The notes beneath the pieces are model-generated. The model was not told the DNA's origin. It worked only from the letters and a program-made list of their open reading frames with translations, and ran no database searches. Made by a program: the position numbers and the translations under genes. A DNA stretch of 24,507 bases from Mollicutes bacterium (GTDB lineage Bacteria; Bacillota_I; Bacilli_A; RF39; UBA660): the NCBI GenBank assembly GCA_012841465.1, contig DUUS01000027.1:1-24507 (forward strand), read 5' to 3'. This document shows, in pieces, positions 22,045 to 24,507 of the stretch (position 1 is its first letter; each line of letters opens with the position of its first letter).

Positions 22045-23759
22045 ATAAAATAAATATATTAAGTGAAGACTTAGCAAATAAAATAGCTGCTGGAGAAGTA
22101 GTTGAAAGAGTCGGAAATGTAGTTAAAGAACTAGTTGAAAACAGTATTGATGCTGGAGCTAAAACAATTGAAATAAAATTAGAAGACTCAGGAACTAAAT
22201 CAATTAAAATACTTGATGATGGAAGTGGTATGAATAAGATAGATGCTAAAAATGCATTTTTAAGACACGCAACAAGTAAAATAAAAACTGATGATGATTT
22301 GTTCTTTATCTCATCACTTGGCTTTAGAGGAGAAGCCATTCCATCAATCGCAAGTGTATCTAAAGTAACCCTTATAACTAGTACTGGAGAAGAGGGAACT
22401 AAAATTGTTGTAAATGGTGGTAAGTTTATTGAAGAGACAAAAGCACCAGCAAGAAAAGGTACTATGATTGAAGTAAGAGACCTTTTTTATAATACACCTG
22501 CTAGACTAAAGTATTTAAAAAGTGATAATAGTGAGCTTGCTAATGTAACTAATTATGTTGAAAAGTTATCACTTGCTAAAGAAAATATTTCATTTACTTT
22601 AATAAATAATGATAAAGTAATTATTAAAACAAGTGGATCAAATAATTTACTAAAAACAATTCATGAACTTTATGGAATTGAAGTAAGTAAAAATATGATG
22701 GAAGTAAAGGGAGAAAATAATGACTATAGTATTTATGGTTATGTAGGTTCACCTTCAGTACTTAGATCATCTAGAAACTACTTAACAACAATTGTAAATG
22801 ACCGAGTAGTTAAAAATTATGATTTAAATAAAATTATCAATGATGCTTATTTTACTTATAAACCAGATAATAAGTTTCCAATTGTTGTTTTAAAAATAGA
22901 AACAGATCCAACACTCATTGATGTTAATATTCATCCTACTAAACAAGACATTAAATTTAGTAAAATAAATGAACTTGAAGATTTAATCTTTGAAAATATA
23001 AGAAATACTCTTTATAAAGAAAATTTAATTCCTAAAGTAGAAGTAAAGACTAAAGATACTTATAAGAAAAAAGAAATAAAAAAAGAATACCCTGAAATAA
23101 TAAATAACACTGAAGTAAACGAAGTTCAAGAAGAATTTAACTTCACTGAAGATAAAAATAATGAAGTAAAACAATTAGAACTTTATCCCATTGGTCTTGT
23201 CTTTGGAACCTATATAGTAGCTCAAAATGAAGAAGGAATGTATCTAATAGATCATCATGCAGCTCATGAGAGAATCAATTATGAAAAGATATTAAATAAT
23301 TTAAACAATAATGAAAAAAATATAATTGATATGTTAGTACCTCTAACAATTGAACTTTCGCCAAGTGATTATTTAATCTTTAATGAAAAAAAAGATATCT
23401 TAATTGATATGGGATTTAATTTAGAAGAATTTGGAATCAACACAATAGTAATTAAATCACATCCAATCTGGCTTTTAGAAGGCTATGAAGATGAAACTAT
23501 TAGAGGCATTATTGATATAGTAATTAGTCTTCCAAAAGAATTTGATTATGTTAAATTTAATCATAGTATTGCTGCTGAGGCAGCTTGTAAAAAAAGTGTT
23601 AAAGGTAATACTAGTATTACTATTAGTGAAATGGAAAACATAATAAAGGATTTATTTAAATGTGATAATCCCTATAACTGTCCTCATGGAAGACCTACTA
23701 TAATAACCTTTACTTTATATGAACTTGAAAAAATGTTTAAAAGGACGGGCAGCTCATGA
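22041..23759 (+). CDS. mutL: DNA mismatch repair protein MutL
   Basis: A 572-residue protein. The N-terminal GHKL ATPase has ENSIDAGA, DDGSGM and the FRGEA lid motif, with the MutL strand NIHPTKQDIKF near 300. An acidic linker spans about 335-375. The C-terminal domain has the endonuclease motif DHHAAHERINYE (D404, E410, E415), ACKKSVKGN and CPHGRP with a final FKR. These are the metal-site blocks of nicking MutL proteins in bacteria lacking MutH; the usual DQHA is DHHA here. MutL links MutS mismatch recognition to strand nicking. ATGA overlap (22041-22044) couples it to yqeH, and its stop overlaps miaA. mutS is not in the window. Confidence 0.95.
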   Translation: MNKINILSEDLANKIAAGEVVERVGNVVKELVENSIDAGAKTIEIKLEDSGTKSIKILDDGSGMNKIDAKNAFLRHATSKIKTDDDLFFISSLGFRGEAIPSIASVSKVTLITSTGEEGTKIVVNGGKFIEETKAPARKGTMIEVRDLFYNTPARLKYLKSDNSELANVTNYVEKLSLAKENISFTLINNDKVIIKTSGSNNLLKTIHELYGIEVSKNMMEVKGENNDYSIYGYVGSPSVLRSSRNYLTTIVNDRVVKNYDLNKIINDAYFTYKPDNKFPIVVLKIETDPTLIDVNIHPTKQDIKFSKINELEDLIFENIRNTLYKENLIPKVEVKTKDTYKKKEIKKEYPEIINNTEVNEVQEEFNFTEDKNNEVKQLELYPIGLVFGTYIVAQNEEGMYLIDHHAAHERINYEKILNNLNNNEKNIIDMLVPLTIELSPSDYLIFNEKKDILIDMGFNLEEFGINTIVIKSHPIWLLEGYEDETIRGIIDIVISLPKEFDYVKFNHSIAAEAACKKSVKGNTSITISEMENIIKDLFKCDNPYNCPHGRPTIITFTLYELEKMFKRTGSS

Positions 23760-24507
23760 TAATAACAATACTAGGACCAACTGGAACAGGCAAAACAACT
23801 TTAAGTTTAGAACTTGCTAAGAAATATAATGCTGAAATAATAAATGCCGACAGTACTCAAATATATAAAGAAATGAATATCGGAACTGCTAAAATAAAAG
23901 ACTTTGAAAACATAACTCATCATTTAATAAATATAAAAAACTTAAATGAAGATTATACAATTTATCAGTATCAAAAAGAAGGAAGAGAAATAATAGAAAA
24001 CCTTCTTAAACAAAATAAAAATATAATCATAGTAGGTGGAAGTGGTCTTTATATAAATGCTCTTTTATATGATTATAAATTAAAAGAAGAAGAAAATACA
24101 ATTATAAACAAAGATATTCAAACGATGCATAAAGAACTTACTAACTTAGGTATAGATATTCATATTAATAATAAACAAAGAATAGAAAGACTATACAAAA
24201 GACATATTATAAATAAAGAACCAATTATAAAAGAAAAACCAAAAGCTATCTATGATTCAATAATAATTGGACTATATGAAAATAGAGAAATTCTATATGA
24301 AAACATTAATAAAAGAACTGATGAAATGCTTAAAGAAGGATTACTAGAAGAAGTAAAAGAACTTTATAATAAATATCCTGATTCAAAACAATTAAAATCT
24401 ACAATTGGATATAAAGAACTAATATTATATTTAAATAATACTATCTCTTTAGAAGAAGCAATAGAAAAAATAAAACAAAATAGCAGAAACTATGCTAAAA
24501 GACAATT
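23756..24507 (+). CDS. miaA: tRNA dimethylallyltransferase MiaA, 3' end cut by window edge
   Basis: The reading frame is open from ATG 23756 to the window end, about 250 codons, against about 300 for full length. P-loop GPTGTGKTT lies at residues 7-15, the substrate-site block INADSTQIYKEMNIGTAK includes D32 (the common DSMQ is DSTQ here), and GGSGLYINALL and RTDEMLKEGLLEEVKELY follow. The last lines show STIGYKEL and NSRNYAKRQ, near the C-terminus of the family. MiaA adds an isopentenyl group to A37 of tRNAs reading U-starting codons. The start overlaps the mutL stop (ATGATAA context), so the two are coupled; the mutL-miaA pair is common in bacteria. Confidence 0.93.
   Translation, partial: MIITILGPTGTGKTTLSLELAKKYNAEIINADSTQIYKEMNIGTAKIKDFENITHHLINIKNLNEDYTIYQYQKEGREIIENLLKQNKNIIIVGGSGLYINALLYDYKLKEEENTIINKDIQTMHKELTNLGIDIHINNKQRIERLYKRHIINKEPIIKEKPKAIYDSIIIGLYENREILYENINKRTDEMLKEGLLEEVKELYNKYPDSKQLKSTIGYKELILYLNNTISLEEAIEKIKQNSRNYAKRQ

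Noticed and set aside
1..24507. Mollicute genetic code (TGA as Trp)
   Set aside because: Several clear genes (divIVA, mutL, VirB6-like) end at TGA in the expected place, and Trp is encoded by TGG.
1..24507. CRISPR array, tRNA or rRNA genes
   Set aside because: No regularly spaced repeat series and no tRNA or rRNA-like conserved stretches were seen; the only short direct repeat has just two copies.

Overview
The window comes from a low-GC, probably Gram-positive, endospore-forming-type Firmicute (Bacillota, Bacilli side). Evidence is the very AT-rich sequence, purine-rich ribosome binding sites, SepF and DivIVA division proteins, a full-length sporulation sigma factor K, and a yqeG-yqeH-mutL-miaA block. 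TGA is used as a normal stop (for example at the end of divIVA and mutL), so this is code 11 and not the Mycoplasma code. I cannot name the genus; an uncultured gut-type Bacilli lineage is a guess.

Layout. (1) 18-1560: two genes resembling the end of a Tad pilus locus, a TadE/TadG-like membrane-anchored pseudopilin and a TadZ/CpaE-like atypical ParA/MinD protein. (2) 1653-15350: a Gram-positive-style type IV secretion system (T4SS). It has a small VirB2-like pilin with its own promoter and terminator, a second VirB2-like domain fused behind an Ig-like ectodomain, a VirB6-like polytopic protein with a long soluble tail, an unknown soluble protein, a PrgI/VirB3-like protein, a VirB4 ATPase split into two overlapping genes, an M23 plus phage-lysozyme cell-wall hydrolase (VirB1 role), two small VirB8-like proteins, a membrane protein with an NlpC/P60-like domain whose nucleophile Cys is Ser, and a full VirD4/TraG coupling ATPase. 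(3) 15408-17954: three tandem paralogues of an unrecognised membrane-associated family. (4) 18073-18926: sepF and divIVA. (5) 18934-19977, minus strand: an XRE-type regulator and sigK. (6) 19978-20579: a mostly non-coding stretch with an 18-bp direct repeat and a decayed AAA/DUF4143 ATPase. (7) 20580-24507: yqeG, yqeH, mutL and a truncated miaA in an overlapping operon.

How it may work. The T4SS genes supply pilin, channel, motor, wall-opening hydrolase and coupling protein, but no relaxase, integrase or oriT is visible. The cluster sits directly between Tad-like genes and core division/sporulation genes. This fits a chromosomally resident T4SS as well as a conjugative element whose transfer genes lie outside the window. 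The most unusual points are the split VirB4, the pilin-ectodomain fusion, the Cys-to-Ser NlpC/P60 domain, the Tad/T4SS adjacency and the tandem unknown family following VirD4. All functional calls rest on reading motifs by eye; no database search was run.
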